A stretch of 64,000 nucleotides of DNA from Trinickia soli (GTDB lineage Bacteria; Pseudomonadota; Gammaproteobacteria; Burkholderiales; Burkholderiaceae): positions 1 through 64,000 of the forward strand of contig NZ_PNYB01000018.1 of NCBI RefSeq assembly GCF_002879855.1, written 5' to 3'. This document shows, in pieces, positions 44,056 to 53,495 of this stretch (its first letter is position 1; every line of letters begins with the position of its first letter). A program made the position numbers and the translations under genes. The notes beneath the pieces are model-generated. The model searched no databases. It worked only from the letters and a program-made list of their open reading frames with translations, and was not told the DNA's origin.

Positions 44056-45040
44056 AGGGGTCACGAAGAGCGCGCTTCTGCTGATGTCGATCGGCGAAGA
44101 AGAAGCCGCTGAAGTGTTTAAGTTTCTCGCGCCGCGCGAAGTGCAGAAGATCGGCGCCGCCATGGCCTCGCTCAAGAACGTCACGCGCGAGCAGGTCGAG
44201 CATGTGCTGCAGGACTTCGTCAAGGAAGCGGAGCAGCACACGGCGATGTCGCTCGATTCGAACGACTACATCCGCTCGGTGCTGACCAAGGCGCTCGGCG
44301 AAGACAAGGCCGGCGTTCTGATCGACCGCATCCTGCAAGGCAGCGATACGAGCGGCATCGAAGGGCTGAAGTGGATGGACTCGCCCGCCGTGGCCGAGCT
44401 CATCAAGAACGAGCACCCGCAGATCATCGCGACGATCCTCGTCCATCTGGATCGCGACCAGGCTTCGGAAATCGCCGCGTGCTTCACGGACCGGCTACGC
44501 AACGACGTGCTGCTGCGAATCGCCACGCTGGACGGGATTCAGCCGGCCGCGCTGCGCGAGCTCGACGATGTCCTCACGGGCCTGCTCTCGGGCAGCGACA
44601 ACCTCAAGCGCAGCCCGATGGGCGGTATTCGCACGGCGGCCGAAATCCTGAACTTCATGCCGAGCATGCACGAGGAGTCGATTCTCGAAAGCGTGCGCCA
44701 GTACGACGCCGACCTCGCGCAGAAAATCATCGACCAGATGTTCGTGTTCGAGAACCTGCTCGATCTCGAAGATCGTGCGATTCAGCTGCTGCTCAAGGAA
44801 GTGGAGTCCGAAGCGCTCATCATCTCGCTCAAGGGCGCCCCGCCGGCGCTGCGTCAGAAGTTCCTATCGAACATGTCGCAACGCGCGGCCGAGCTGCTCG
44901 CCGAAGACCTCGACGCACGCGGTCCGGTGCGCGTCTCGGAAGTCGAAACGCAACAGCGCCGCATCCTGCAGATCGTGCGCAACCTGGCCGAGAGCGGCCA
45001 GATCGTGATTGGTGGAAAGGCGGAAGATGCCTATGTCTGA
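44045..45040 (+). CDS. fliG: Flagellar motor switch protein FliG
   Basis: This 331-residue rotor protein has an N-terminal FliF-binding domain (KSALLLMSIGEEEAAEVFKFL), a middle domain with the EHPQIIATILVHLD helix and a C-terminal torque domain. The charged residues that meet the stator are visible in MFVFENLLDLEDRAIQLLLKEVES. Start at 44045 overlaps the end of fliF, so translation is coupled. The length equals that of E. coli FliG (331). The following fliH start lies inside its last codons. Confidence 0.96.
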   Translation: MSAEGVTKSALLLMSIGEEEAAEVFKFLAPREVQKIGAAMASLKNVTREQVEHVLQDFVKEAEQHTAMSLDSNDYIRSVLTKALGEDKAGVLIDRILQGSDTSGIEGLKWMDSPAVAELIKNEHPQIIATILVHLDRDQASEIAACFTDRLRNDVLLRIATLDGIQPAALRELDDVLTGLLSGSDNLKRSPMGGIRTAAEILNFMPSMHEESILESVRQYDADLAQKIIDQMFVFENLLDLEDRAIQLLLKEVESEALIISLKGAPPALRQKFLSNMSQRAAELLAEDLDARGPVRVSEVETQQRRILQIVRNLAESGQIVIGGKAEDAYV

Positions 45041-45701
45041 TTCAGGCCGCTCGGACAAGAAGCCCATCTCGGCGTACCAGCGCTGGGAGATGGCTTCGTT
45101 CGACCCGCCGCCTCCGCCCGATCCGGTGCGCGAGAACAAGCTCGCGCAAGAGATTCAACGCATTCGTGCAGCGGCCCATCAGCAAGGGCTCGCTTCGGGC
45201 CATGTGGCTGGTCAGGCCATCGGCTATCAGGCCGGCTTCGACCAGGGCCATGCGCAGGGACTCGAAAAAGGCCGGCAGGAAGCACACGCCGAAGCGGCGC
45301 GGCTCGCCGGGCTGGCCGATGCGTTCAAGGCCGCCCTCGACGGCGCGCAGACCGAAATGGCCGAATCGCTGGTCGCGCTTGCGATCGACATCGCCCAGCA
45401 GGTCGTGCGTCAGCACGTGGCCCACGATCCGGCCGCCCTGCTCGCCGCCGCGCGCGAAGTGCTCGCGGCCGAGCCCGCGCTGGCCGGTGCGCCGCAGTTG
45501 ATCGTCAATCCGGCTGATCTGCCGATCGTCGAAGCCTATATGAAGGACGAGCTCGAGGCACTCGGCTGGAACGTGCGCACCGATCCCGCCGTCGAGCGCG
45601 GCGGCTGCCGTGCGCAGGCAGCGACCGGCGAAATCGACGCCACCATCGGCTCGCGCTGGCAGCGCGTGGCGGCCGCACTCGGCAAGGTGAGCCAATGGTG
45701 A
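45027..45701 (+). CDS. fliH: Flagellar assembly protein FliH
   Basis: This 224-residue FliH is the regulator and stator of the export ATPase FliI. The N-terminal [19 protein letters not shown] carries the aromatic residues that dock on the C-ring. A Gly-rich repeat ([33 protein letters not shown], GxxxG helices) forms the central dimer helix, and the C-terminal domain is typical ([34 protein letters not shown]). The ATG at 45027, within the fliG end, follows GGAAAGGCGG; another ATG lies two codons later. It overlaps fliI by 7 bp. Confidence 0.92.
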   Translation: MPMSDSGRSDKKPISAYQRWEMASFDPPPPPDPVRENKLAQEIQRIRAAAHQQGLASGHVAGQAIGYQAGFDQGHAQGLEKGRQEAHAEAARLAGLADAFKAALDGAQTEMAESLVALAIDIAQQVVRQHVAHDPAALLAAAREVLAAEPALAGAPQLIVNPADLPIVEAYMKDELEALGWNVRTDPAVERGGCRAQAATGEIDATIGSRWQRVAAALGKVSQW

Positions 45702-47425
45702 GCGATGTCACCGTCGAATCGCTGCGTGCGAGCGGCCTGTCGCCGCTCGAAGTCGAACTCGCGCTGGCCTCGTTCCGTCCCGAGGCGATGCCCGACGCGC
45801 GCCGCGCGCTCGAACCCGCGACGGGCAATGCGCTGGCCGTCGCGCAAGCCGATCTGCCAAGCGGCTTGGCTGAAGATCATGCAGGCGCCGACCCGCACGC
45901 GGGCACGCACGCCGCCTCATTGGACGAGCCTGCGCCCCCGCATCCTACGCATAACCATGCGATGGGCCACAGCGCGTACGCAGCCCCGCCGCTCGCCAGC
46001 GCCTCGCGCGCCGCGGCCCCGTTGGCTGCGTTCACGCCCGATCCCGCGCTGGCGAACAATCCGCACCTCGGCGCCTGGCGCGGCCGGCTCAATGCACTGC
46101 GCGAACGCAGCGCGCTCGCGCGGCCGCTTTCGGCCTGCGGACGCCTCACGCGCGCAGCCGGCCTTGTGCTCGAAGCGGTTGGCATGCGGCTCGCCGTCGG
46201 CGCTGAATGCCTGATCGAAATGCCGCCTGGCAGCATGCTGCCGATGGCCGAAGCCGAAGTCGTCGGTTTTGCCGGCGATCGTCTGTTCTTGATGCCCACG
46301 ACCGAAGTCGCGGGCCTGTTGCCTGGGGCGCGCGTCTATCCGCGCGAGAGCGCGCCGCTTGCCGACCCGCTCGCGGGCGCCAAGCGCCTGCCGGTCGGCT
46401 GGGGCATGCTCGGCCGCGTCGTCGATTCGTCGGGCCGCCCGCTCGACGGCCTCGGCCCGCTCGACAACGAAGCCGACGCGCCGCTCTCGGCGCCGTCGAT
46501 CAACCCGCTGCAGCGCGAGCCGATTCAGCAGGTGCTCGACGTCGGCGTGCGCGCAATCAATGCGCTGCTCACGGTCGGACGCGGCCAACGCATGGGCTTG
46601 TTCGCGGGCTCCGGCGTCGGTAAATCGGTGCTGCTCGGGACGATGGCGCGTTATACGAGCGCCGAAGTCATCGTGATCGGACTGATCGGCGAACGCGGCC
46701 GCGAAGTGAAGGAATTCATCGAGCAGATCCTCGGAGAAGAAGGACTCGCACGCTCCGTCGTCGTGGCTGCGCCGGCCGATGTGTCGCCGTTGATGCGGAT
46801 GCAGGGGGCCGCCTATGCGACATCGCTTGCCGAGTACTTCCGCGATCAGGGCAAGCATGTGCTGCTGCTGATGGATTCGCTCACGCGCTATGCGATGGCG
46901 CAGCGCGAGATCGCGCTGGCCATCGGCGAGCCGCCCGCCACCAAAGGCTATCCGCCCTCGGTTTTTGCGAAGCTGCCGGCGCTCGTCGAGCGCACGGGCA
47001 ACGGCCCCGAAGGCGGCGGCTCGATCACGGCGTTCTACACCGTGCTGACCGAAGGCGACGATCAGCAAGACCCTATCGCCGACGCGGCGCGCGCAATTCT
47101 CGACGGCCACATCGTGCTGTCGCGTGCGCTCGCCGAAGCCGGCCACTATCCGGCTATCGACATCGAAGCGTCGATCAGCCGGGCGATGACGGCGCTCATC
47201 GACGAGAACCATCTGGAGCGCGTGCGGTTGTTCAAGCAGATGCTGTCCCGTTATCAGCGCAATCGCGACCTGATCAACGTCGGCGCCTATTCGAGCGGAC
47301 GCGATGCGCTGCTCGACCGGGCGATCGCGCTCTATCCACGCATCGAAGCATTTCTACAGCAGGGCTTTCGCGAATGTGCACCGTTCGCACCAAGCCTCAA
47401 TATGCTGAATGCGTTGTTTGAATGA
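45695..47425 (+). CDS. fliI: Flagellum-specific ATP synthase FliI
   Basis: This 576-residue export ATPase is related to the F1 beta subunit. The Walker A motif is GSGVGKS near residue 310, followed by [14 protein letters not shown], the Walker B-region [35 protein letters not shown], and [22 protein letters not shown]. It forms a hexamer under the export gate with FliH and FliJ. The protein is about 110 residues longer than E. coli FliI. The extra N-terminal part (about 45-125) is rich in His, Ala and Pro. The start overlaps fliH. Confidence 0.95.
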   Translation: MVSDVTVESLRASGLSPLEVELALASFRPEAMPDARRALEPATGNALAVAQADLPSGLAEDHAGADPHAGTHAASLDEPAPPHPTHNHAMGHSAYAAPPLASASRAAAPLAAFTPDPALANNPHLGAWRGRLNALRERSALARPLSACGRLTRAAGLVLEAVGMRLAVGAECLIEMPPGSMLPMAEAEVVGFAGDRLFLMPTTEVAGLLPGARVYPRESAPLADPLAGAKRLPVGWGMLGRVVDSSGRPLDGLGPLDNEADAPLSAPSINPLQREPIQQVLDVGVRAINALLTVGRGQRMGLFAGSGVGKSVLLGTMARYTSAEVIVIGLIGERGREVKEFIEQILGEEGLARSVVVAAPADVSPLMRMQGAAYATSLAEYFRDQGKHVLLLMDSLTRYAMAQREIALAIGEPPATKGYPPSVFAKLPALVERTGNGPEGGGSITAFYTVLTEGDDQQDPIADAARAILDGHIVLSRALAEAGHYPAIDIEASISRAMTALIDENHLERVRLFKQMLSRYQRNRDLINVGAYSSGRDALLDRAIALYPRIEAFLQQGFRECAPFAPSLNMLNALFE

Positions 47426-47438
47426 GGAATTCTGAGCG

Positions 47439-47891
47439 ATGACCAAGCATTTTCCGATCAAGACACTCATCGACCTCGCACAAAACGACGTCGATGCGGC
47501 GGCCAAGCAGCTCGGCCGCGCGCAGCGCGAACGTGGGGATGTCGAAGCGCAGTTGGAATCGCTGGTGCGGTATCGCGACGAGTATCACGCAAATTTTTCC
47601 GCTTCGGCCCAGGCCGGCATGCCGGCCGGCAGCTGGCGCAACTTTCAGGCGTTCATCGATACGCTCGACGCGGCGATCGAACAGCAACGGCGCCTGCTCG
47701 CGACGGCCACCTCGCGCGTCGAGGCGGCCAAGCCCGAGTGGCAGCGTCAAAAGCAGAAGCTGGGGTCGTACGAAGTCCTGCAGGCGCGCGGCGAGGCCGA
47801 GCAAGCACGTGTCGTGGCACGACGCGAGCAGCGCGACGCCGACGAGCATGCCGCCAAGATGCTGCGCATGCGTCAGCAAAATTTGAATTGA
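47439..47891 (+). CDS. fliJ: Flagellar export protein FliJ
   Basis: This 150-residue protein is almost wholly coiled coil and rich in Gln, Arg and Glu. This fits FliJ, which resembles the F1 gamma stalk and sits in the FliI ring, linking it to the FlhA gate. The N-terminal KTLIDLAQNDVDAAAKQLGRAQRER and the Trp in the middle (AGSWRNFQAFI) are typical of betaproteobacterial FliJ. It lies 13 bp after fliI in the fliFGHIJK operon. Confidence 0.9.
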   Translation: MTKHFPIKTLIDLAQNDVDAAAKQLGRAQRERGDVEAQLESLVRYRDEYHANFSASAQAGMPAGSWRNFQAFIDTLDAAIEQQRRLLATATSRVEAAKPEWQRQKQKLGSYEVLQARGEAEQARVVARREQRDADEHAAKMLRMRQQNLN

Positions 47892-47961
47892 ACCGGAATC
47901 GAGTCGGCGGGCCGCGCGCCTGGTACGCTGCCGCCCGGTCGACGAACTTTGAGGCATAACC

Positions 47962-49476
47962 ATGTCGCCCCTTTCCCTCATCGGGTCCCCTACGGCAACG
48001 GCAAGCGCGGTCTACGGCGCCGCGAGCGCCACCGCCAGCACCGCGGCTGCCGCGTCGTTCTCGCAAACGCTCCAGCAGACGGTTCAGTCGCAGCAACATG
48101 CGGCCCAGCCGAGCGCCGCACACGCCGAGGCATCGAGCAACGCGCAATCGCAGAGCGCCAATGCGCAACAGTCCGCTTCGACTGCGACCGGCAACGGCGC
48201 CGACGCGAAGAACGGCGCCAGTGCGAACGACCCGGCCACTTCCGCCAGCAACGCCACGTCGGATTCGACCGGCAGCGACGGTGCGTCGTCGACGCAATCG
48301 AGCTCGACCTCGAAGCACGGCGATGCATCGTCAAGCGCGCAGGCCGGTCAAGGCCAAAGCGCCGCGGACGCCGGCAATGCGGCCGCGCAGGCCGCCGCCG
48401 CCCAGCAGCAGCAGCAACAGCAGCAGGCTCAAGCGGCAGCGACGAGCGCGACGACCGCCGGCACGACGGACTCAGCAGGCGCGACGACGGGCGCCGCAGG
48501 CAAAGTGACCGGCTCTACGCCGAAGACGGTGCGCGCCGCGCTTGAAGCCGCATTGGCGGCCCAAATGGGGATGCAGGCGGGGATGCAAGCGGGAATGCAA
48601 GGCGCAGCGGCCACCGGCGCGGCGGCCACGGCGTCGGGCGCGCAAGTGCTCGGCAACACGAGCGCAGGCACGAACACCGGCAACCTGACCAACGGCATGG
48701 GGTCGCTGCCGCTCGGCAACAAGGTGCTGGCCACCCTGACGGGCGACGCCAAGAGCGCCAACGCGGCGGCTGTCAGCAGCGCCGCCGAGCAGGCCGCCAA
48801 GGCGTCGGCCGGCGCGACGGCTTCGTCCGACAGCGCGGCAGCCGCGACGGCCCAGGCACTCGCCGGCGGCGGCGACGCCACGGCAGCCCTGGCAACGCTG
48901 AAGGACAACGCCGAAGCCGCGCGCGCCGCGCTGGCCGCGACGCAGACGGCATCGGCCGCAAGCGTCGCGAGCGCGGCGGCGCAGGCGGCCGCTGCGGCGA
49001 CGTCGCCCAATGCGGCGGCGGCCGCCGCTTCGCTGGCGCCGCAAGTGGGCACGCCCGATTGGGAAGATGCGCTGAGCCAGAAGGTCGTATTCATGTCGAA
49101 TGCGCACCAGCAAAGCGCCGAACTGACGCTCAATCCGCCCGATCTCGGTCCGCTGCAGGTCGTATTGCAGGTGGCCGACAACCATGCGCACGCCCTGTTC
49201 GTGTCCCAGCATCAGCAGGTGCGAGAGGCTGTCGAAGCCGCGCTGCCGAAGCTGCGTGACGCGTTGGAATCCGGCGGCCTCGGCCTGGGCAGCGCCAGCG
49301 TCAGCGATGGCTTCGCGCGCCAAGCCAGCCAACAGCAAGCCGGCAACCAGAGCAGCGGCTCGGGCCGCCGCGGCAACGGCTCGGGCTCGGGCGGCGGCCA
49401 AGGCGACGTCACGGTGGCCGCGAGCGCGACGATCAGCACGCGGCGCACCGTCGGGCTCGTCGATACATTCGCCTGA
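47962..49476 (+). CDS. fliK: Flagellar hook-length control protein FliK
   Basis: This 504-residue FliK has a long Ala/Ser/Gln/Gly-rich disordered ruler region (about 1-355), including a Gln run near residues 150-157. A compact Flg_hook domain follows (about 360-460; TPDWEDALSQKVVFMSNAHQQSAELTLNPPDLGPLQVVLQV, then FVSQHQQVREAVEAALPKLRDALESGGLGLGSASV). It measures hook length and switches export from hook to filament proteins via FlhB. It is last gene of the fliF operon, before a strong terminator. A second FliK-like gene lies at 39006. Confidence 0.94.
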   Translation: MSPLSLIGSPTATASAVYGAASATASTAAAASFSQTLQQTVQSQQHAAQPSAAHAEASSNAQSQSANAQQSASTATGNGADAKNGASANDPATSASNATSDSTGSDGASSTQSSSTSKHGDASSSAQAGQGQSAADAGNAAAQAAAAQQQQQQQQAQAAATSATTAGTTDSAGATTGAAGKVTGSTPKTVRAALEAALAAQMGMQAGMQAGMQGAAATGAAATASGAQVLGNTSAGTNTGNLTNGMGSLPLGNKVLATLTGDAKSANAAAVSSAAEQAAKASAGATASSDSAAAATAQALAGGGDATAALATLKDNAEAARAALAATQTASAASVASAAAQAAAAATSPNAAAAAASLAPQVGTPDWEDALSQKVVFMSNAHQQSAELTLNPPDLGPLQVVLQVADNHAHALFVSQHQQVREAVEAALPKLRDALESGGLGLGSASVSDGFARQASQQQAGNQSSGSGRRGNGSGSGGGQGDVTVAASATISTRRTVGLVDTFA

Positions 49477-49577
49477 CGCCGGCATCGACCGAGCGGCAGT
49501 TCGGCGGTTCGACGGATCGGCGCCTCGCCGGTCCGGCCCGATCCGCCTGCAGACAAAGCTGAGCCGCCCGGCTCGGC

Positions 49578-49610
49578 GCGGGCCCCGCGAATATCGGGGG
49601 CCCGCTTTTT
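49578..49610 (+). terminator. Intrinsic terminator after fliK
   Basis: GCGGGCCCC and GGGGCCCGC form a perfect 9-bp stem around a 10-base loop, followed by TTTTT. It separates fliFGHIJK from fliLMNOPQR, so the latter needs its own promoter in the 140 bp before fliL. Confidence 0.92.
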
Positions 49611-49748
49611 GCTGTCCGCTGTTTGCGCGATCGTGACCCCGCCGTCTTAAACGAATGAGATGGCGTCGAATGTCCCTTCTTTTCGGCTTATCGCCGATGC
49701 CCGCTTTAGCGAACAATTCACCTTACCGCACTTACGCAAAGCATTGTC

Positions 49749-50172
49749 ATGGCATCCACGACCGCAAATCAGCAGACCGTCGACGTACCCGCGAAATCGG
49801 GCAAGCTCAAACGCATTCTGCTGATCGCTCTCATTGCGATCTTCGCAGCCGGCGCCGCCGCCCGTGTTCTTCGCGCTCGACCCGATGACGGTCAATCTGC
49901 TGTCCGACGACGGCCAGCACTACCTGCGCGTCGGCCTGTCGCTCAAGCTTGCCAATGAAAAGATGCAGGAAGGGTTGCAGCAGCACATGCCGGAAATTCG
50001 CAGCCGCATTCTGCTTGCACTGTCGAACAAGCACCCGGAAGAGCTGTCGACGCTCGAGGGCAAGCATGCGCTTGCGCAAGAGCTGAAAACGCTGATCGAG
50101 AAGCCGACGGACGCCAGCGAGCCGCCCGTCCATGTCGAAGCGGTGCTCTTCACGGAATTCGTGGTCCAGTAG
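49749..50172 (+). pseudogene. fliL: fliL, split by an out-of-frame internal deletion
   Basis: The first frame (from ATG 49749) encodes the cytosolic start and membrane helix of FliL (KRILLIALIAIFAAGAAA) and then runs into unrelated sequence ending at 49958. The FliL periplasmic domain continues in another frame from about 49855 (PPVFFALDPMTVNLLSDD through FTEFVVQ, stop 50172). The switch occurs in a GCCGCC-rich stretch. The total length fits only about 141 residues, so roughly 20-25 residues of the periplasmic linker are also missing. The second frame has no ATG before 49885 and no membrane helix. Either a real deletion by slippage or an assembly error. Confidence 0.8.
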
Positions 50173-50274
50173 TGCCAGGCGCCCGCTCCATGCCGGCCAT
50201 GCAGGCAGGCGGTCGGGCGAAACGCACTACCTAAGACGCTACTCACCAACCGCAACACAGGGACGAGCAAAGCA

Positions 50275-51276
50275 ATGGGCCACGAAGAGTTCATGTCCCA
50301 AGAGGAAGTCGATGCACTCCTCAAGGGCGTAACCGGCGAATCCGATTCCGATGCCGATCACGGCGAAAAGGCAGGCGTTCGCCCCTACAACATCGCGACG
50401 CAGGAACGGATCGTTCGCGGCCGGATGCCCGGCCTCGAAATCATCAACGAGCGTTTCGCCCGCCTGCTTCGCCTCGGCATCTTCAATTTCATGCGCCGCA
50501 CGGCCGAGATCTCGGTCGGTCCGGTCAAAGTGCTGAAGTACAGCGAGTTCACGCGCAACCTGCCGATTCCGACGAACCTGAACCTCGTCCATGTGAAGCC
50601 GCTGCGCGGCACGTCGCTGTTCGTGTTCGATCCGAACCTCGTGTTCTTCGTCGTCGACAATCTGTTCGGCGGCGACGGCCGGTTCCACACGCGCGTCGAA
50701 GGGCGCGACTTCACGGCCACCGAGCAACGCATCATCGGCAAGCTGCTGAGCCTCGTCTTCGACCATTACACGACGGCGTGGAAGAGCGTGCGGCCGCTGC
50801 AGTTCGAATTCATGCGCTCGGAAATGCATACGCAGTTCGCCAACGTCGCGACGCCGAACGAAATCGTCATCGTCACGCAGTTCTCGATCGAGTTCGGCCC
50901 GACAGGCGGCACGCTGCACATCTGCATGCCGTACTCGATGATCGAGCCGATCCGCGACGTGCTGACTTCGCCGATCCAGGGCGAGGCGCTCGAAGTCGAC
51001 CGCCGTTGGGTGCGCGTGCTGTCCAAGCAGGTGCAGCTGGCCGAAGTCGAGCTGACCGCCGATCTCGCACAGATCCCCGTCACGTTCGAGGACATCCTGA
51101 ACCTGCGTGCGGGCGACGTGCTACCGATCAACATCCCCGAAAACATCGTGGCCAAGGTCGACGGCGTGCCCGTCATGGAATGCGGCTACGGACTCTTCAA
51201 CGGCCAATATGCGTTGCGCGTGCAAAAAATGATCAGCGCAGCGGAAAACACGATCAAGGAAACGGATTATGAGTGA
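50275..51276 (+). CDS. fliM: Flagellar motor switch protein FliM
   Basis: This 333-residue C-ring protein has an N-terminal CheY-P-binding peptide (FMSQEEVDALLKG), a middle CheC-like domain beginning YNIATQERIVRGRMPGLEIINERFARLLR, and a C-terminal SPOA domain (VELTADLAQIPVTFEDILNLRAGDVLPI). FliM connects FliG to FliN and receives the chemotaxis signal. The start is 100 bp after the broken fliL; whether fliL disruption is polar on it is unclear. It overlaps fliN by 8 bp. Confidence 0.96.
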   Translation: MGHEEFMSQEEVDALLKGVTGESDSDADHGEKAGVRPYNIATQERIVRGRMPGLEIINERFARLLRLGIFNFMRRTAEISVGPVKVLKYSEFTRNLPIPTNLNLVHVKPLRGTSLFVFDPNLVFFVVDNLFGGDGRFHTRVEGRDFTATEQRIIGKLLSLVFDHYTTAWKSVRPLQFEFMRSEMHTQFANVATPNEIVIVTQFSIEFGPTGGTLHICMPYSMIEPIRDVLTSPIQGEALEVDRRWVRVLSKQVQLAEVELTADLAQIPVTFEDILNLRAGDVLPINIPENIVAKVDGVPVMECGYGLFNGQYALRVQKMISAAENTIKETDYE

Positions 51277-51757
51277 CCTGAACGCAATGCCCGGTGACGG
51301 CACGGCACAACTCGATGCAGCCCTGGCCGCCGCGGCCGCCGAGCGCGACAAACAGGCCGCCGGCTCGAGCGACGACGAAGCGAGCCTCGACGATTGGGCC
51401 GCCGCTCTGGCCGAGCAGAATTCGAACGAAACCCCGGCGCCCGCCGCGGCCGGCGTATTCCAGCCGCTGTCGAAGGTCGAAGCGACGACGACGCGCAACG
51501 ACATCGACATGATCCTGGACATTCCGGTCCAGATGACGGTCGAACTGGGGCGCACGAAAATTGCGATTCGCAATTTGTTGCAACTTGCGCAAGGCTCGGT
51601 CGTCGAACTCGACGGGATGGCCGGCGAACCGATGGACGTGCTCGTGAACGGCTGTTTGATTGCCCAAGGGGAAGTCGTCGTCGTCAACGACAAGTTCGGT
51701 ATCCGGTTGACCGACATCATTACGCCGGCCGAACGTATCCGAAAACTTAATCGATAA
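51269..51757 (+). CDS. fliN: Flagellar motor switch protein FliN
   Basis: This 162-residue protein has an Ala/Asp-rich N-terminal extension (about 1-70, with SLDDWAAALAEQ) and a C-terminal SPOA domain (DMILDIPVQMTVELGRTKIAIRNLLQLAQGSVVELDGMAGEPMDVLVNGCLIAQGEVVVVNDKFGIRLTDI). This matches FliN, which forms the bottom of the C-ring and docks FliH. It overlaps fliM by 8 bp and lies 4 bp before fliO. Confidence 0.95.
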   Translation: MSDLNAMPGDGTAQLDAALAAAAAERDKQAAGSSDDEASLDDWAAALAEQNSNETPAPAAAGVFQPLSKVEATTTRNDIDMILDIPVQMTVELGRTKIAIRNLLQLAQGSVVELDGMAGEPMDVLVNGCLIAQGEVVVVNDKFGIRLTDIITPAERIRKLNR

Positions 51758-51761
51758 CCGA

Positions 51762-52385
51762 ATGAAATTGATCTTGCACCGTATATCGCGAGCGCGACAT
51801 GCGGTGGCAAATACAGCGGCACATTCAGCGGCAAGCCCCGCAGCGTTCGCGGGCTTTGCAGCGTACGCGGCCTGCACCGTCGCGGCTTTGGCCCTCTTCG
51901 CGCCAGCGGCGGCGGCGGCCGACATGAACGCGGTCAATAACGCTGCCAGGATCGCGTCGGGCGTCGGCGCCGGCACGGCCGTGCCGTCCGTCGGCGTGGG
52001 CGCCGTGCTGCAGACGCTGGTCGGCCTCGCCGTCGTCGTCGCGCTCGTCTTTGCTTGCGCGTGGCTTGCACGCCGTTTCGGCCTGCAGCCGTCGGCGCGC
52101 GGCCAGCTCGTGCGCACCGTCGGCGGCGTGTCGCTAGGCGGCAAGGAGCGCGTGGCGGTCGTTCAGATCGGCGACACCTGGCTTGTCGTCGGCGCCGCGC
52201 CCGGCAACGTGCGGCTGCTCCATACCATGCCCGCGCCCCAGGCGAACGAGGCCGGCGCACCGGGCGGCGGCGATGCCGACCCCGCGCAGGGGCCGCTGGC
52301 CGGCACCTTCGGCACGCGGTTTCGCGCCGCGCTGGCGGACGAAGCGCGCAAGCGGTTCTCTCGAACTTCGGGCGGGGGCAGGTAA
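51762..52385 (+). CDS. fliO: Flagellar biosynthesis protein FliO
   Basis: This 207-residue protein has an N-terminal hydrophobic signal or anchor, a second transmembrane helix (about 80-102; VLQTLVGLAVVVALVFACAWLA) and a cytosolic domain with LVRTVGGVSLGGKERVAVVQIGDTWLVVG, the conserved FliO segment. FliO is the short-lived scaffold that helps assemble the FliP ring of the export gate. The first 55 residues are longer than in enteric FliO. The stop is directly followed by fliP (no gap). Confidence 0.88.
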   Translation: MKLILHRISRARHAVANTAAHSAASPAAFAGFAAYAACTVAALALFAPAAAAADMNAVNNAARIASGVGAGTAVPSVGVGAVLQTLVGLAVVVALVFACAWLARRFGLQPSARGQLVRTVGGVSLGGKERVAVVQIGDTWLVVGAAPGNVRLLHTMPAPQANEAGAPGGGDADPAQGPLAGTFGTRFRAALADEARKRFSRTSGGGR

Positions 52386-53162
52386 ATGTCGTCCAGCTCT
52401 CTCGTGCGGCTCGCGCGCGCCGCGCTGCCTGCGCTTCCGTTTTTGATGTTCGCGCTGCTGCCGCAGCTTTCGCTGGCGCAAACGCCGGCGGGCCTCCCCG
52501 CTTTCACGACGAGCCCCGGCCCGGGCGGCGGCACGACTTACTCGCTGAGCGTGCAGACGATGCTGCTGCTCACGATGCTGTCGTTCCTGCCGGCGATGGT
52601 GCTGATGATGACAAGCTTCACGCGCATCATCATCGTCCTCTCGCTGCTGCGCCAGGCGATCGGCACGACCACGACGCCGCCGAACCAGGTGCTCGTCGGG
52701 TTGTCCTTGTTTTTGACGCTGTTCGTGATGTCGCCGGTGCTCAACAAGGCTTACACCGACGGCTACAAGCCGTTCGCCGACGGCACGATTCCGATGGAAA
52801 CGGCCGTGCAGCGCGGCGTGGCCCCCTTCAAGCAGTTCATGCTGAAGCAGACGCGCGAATCCGACCTCGCCCTGTTCGCACGGATTTCGCATTCGCCGCC
52901 GCTGCAGGGACCCGAAGACGTACCGCTGCCGCTGCTCGTGCCGGCCTTTGTGACGAGCGAACTCAAGACCGCCTTTCAAATCGGTTTCACGATCTTCATT
53001 CCTTTTGTCATCATCGATATGGTCGTGGCCAGCGTGCTGATGTCGATGGGGATGATGATGGTCTCGCCCGTCACGATTTCGCTGCCCTTCAAGCTGATGC
53101 TGTTCGTGCTCGTGGATGGCTGGCAACTGCTGATCGGCTCGCTCGCGCAGAGCTTCTCCTGA
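52386..53162 (+). CDS. fliP: Flagellar export gate protein FliP
   Basis: This 258-residue FliP has a cleavable signal peptide (about residues 1-28, LSLAQ-TPAG), as in E. coli. Strongly conserved blocks follow: [48 protein letters not shown], and the C-terminal [29 protein letters not shown], whose Met-rich loop seals the gate. FliP5Q4R1 forms the export channel in the MS ring. It is part of the fliOPQR run. Confidence 0.97.
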   Translation: MSSSSLVRLARAALPALPFLMFALLPQLSLAQTPAGLPAFTTSPGPGGGTTYSLSVQTMLLLTMLSFLPAMVLMMTSFTRIIIVLSLLRQAIGTTTTPPNQVLVGLSLFLTLFVMSPVLNKAYTDGYKPFADGTIPMETAVQRGVAPFKQFMLKQTRESDLALFARISHSPPLQGPEDVPLPLLVPAFVTSELKTAFQIGFTIFIPFVIIDMVVASVLMSMGMMMVSPVTISLPFKLMLFVLVDGWQLLIGSLAQSFS

Positions 53163-53188
53163 GCCCGATTTAACGAGGATTGCTTCTC

Positions 53189-53458
53189 ATGACGCCCGAA
53201 TCCGTACTGACGCTCGCGCACCGTGCGATGTACGTCGCGCTGCTGCTGACGGCGCCGCCGCTGATCGTCTCGCTCGTGGTGGGCTTGCTCGTCAGCTTCT
53301 TCCAGGCCGCGACGCAGATCAACGAAGCCACGCTGTCGTTCATTCCGAAGCTGATGGCCGTGACGATCACGCTCGTGATCGCGGGGCCGTGGATGCTTTC
53401 GATTGTGCTCGACTACATGCGCGAAATGCTGACCAGCATTCCGTCGATGGCAGGGTAG
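53189..53458 (+). CDS. fliQ: Flagellar export gate protein FliQ
   Basis: This 89-residue protein, exactly the E. coli FliQ length, has two transmembrane helices (about 14-40 and 52-75) and the family motif GLLVSFFQAATQINEATLSFIPK. FliQ wraps the FliP/FliR core of the export gate. The frame also opens at a TTG three codons earlier, but the ATG at 53189 gives the standard start. It lies 26 bp after fliP. Confidence 0.96.
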   Translation: MTPESVLTLAHRAMYVALLLTAPPLIVSLVVGLLVSFFQAATQINEATLSFIPKLMAVTITLVIAGPWMLSIVLDYMREMLTSIPSMAG

Positions 53459-53495
53459 CGGCCGCAGGCACCCGCTGACGGACCGCCCCCCGCCC

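Noticed and set aside
49834-50172. The second fliL frame as an independent gene
   Set aside because: It opens at a TTG without a ribosome site, has no ATG until 49885 and lacks the membrane helix needed by FliL, so it is treated as part of one broken gene.
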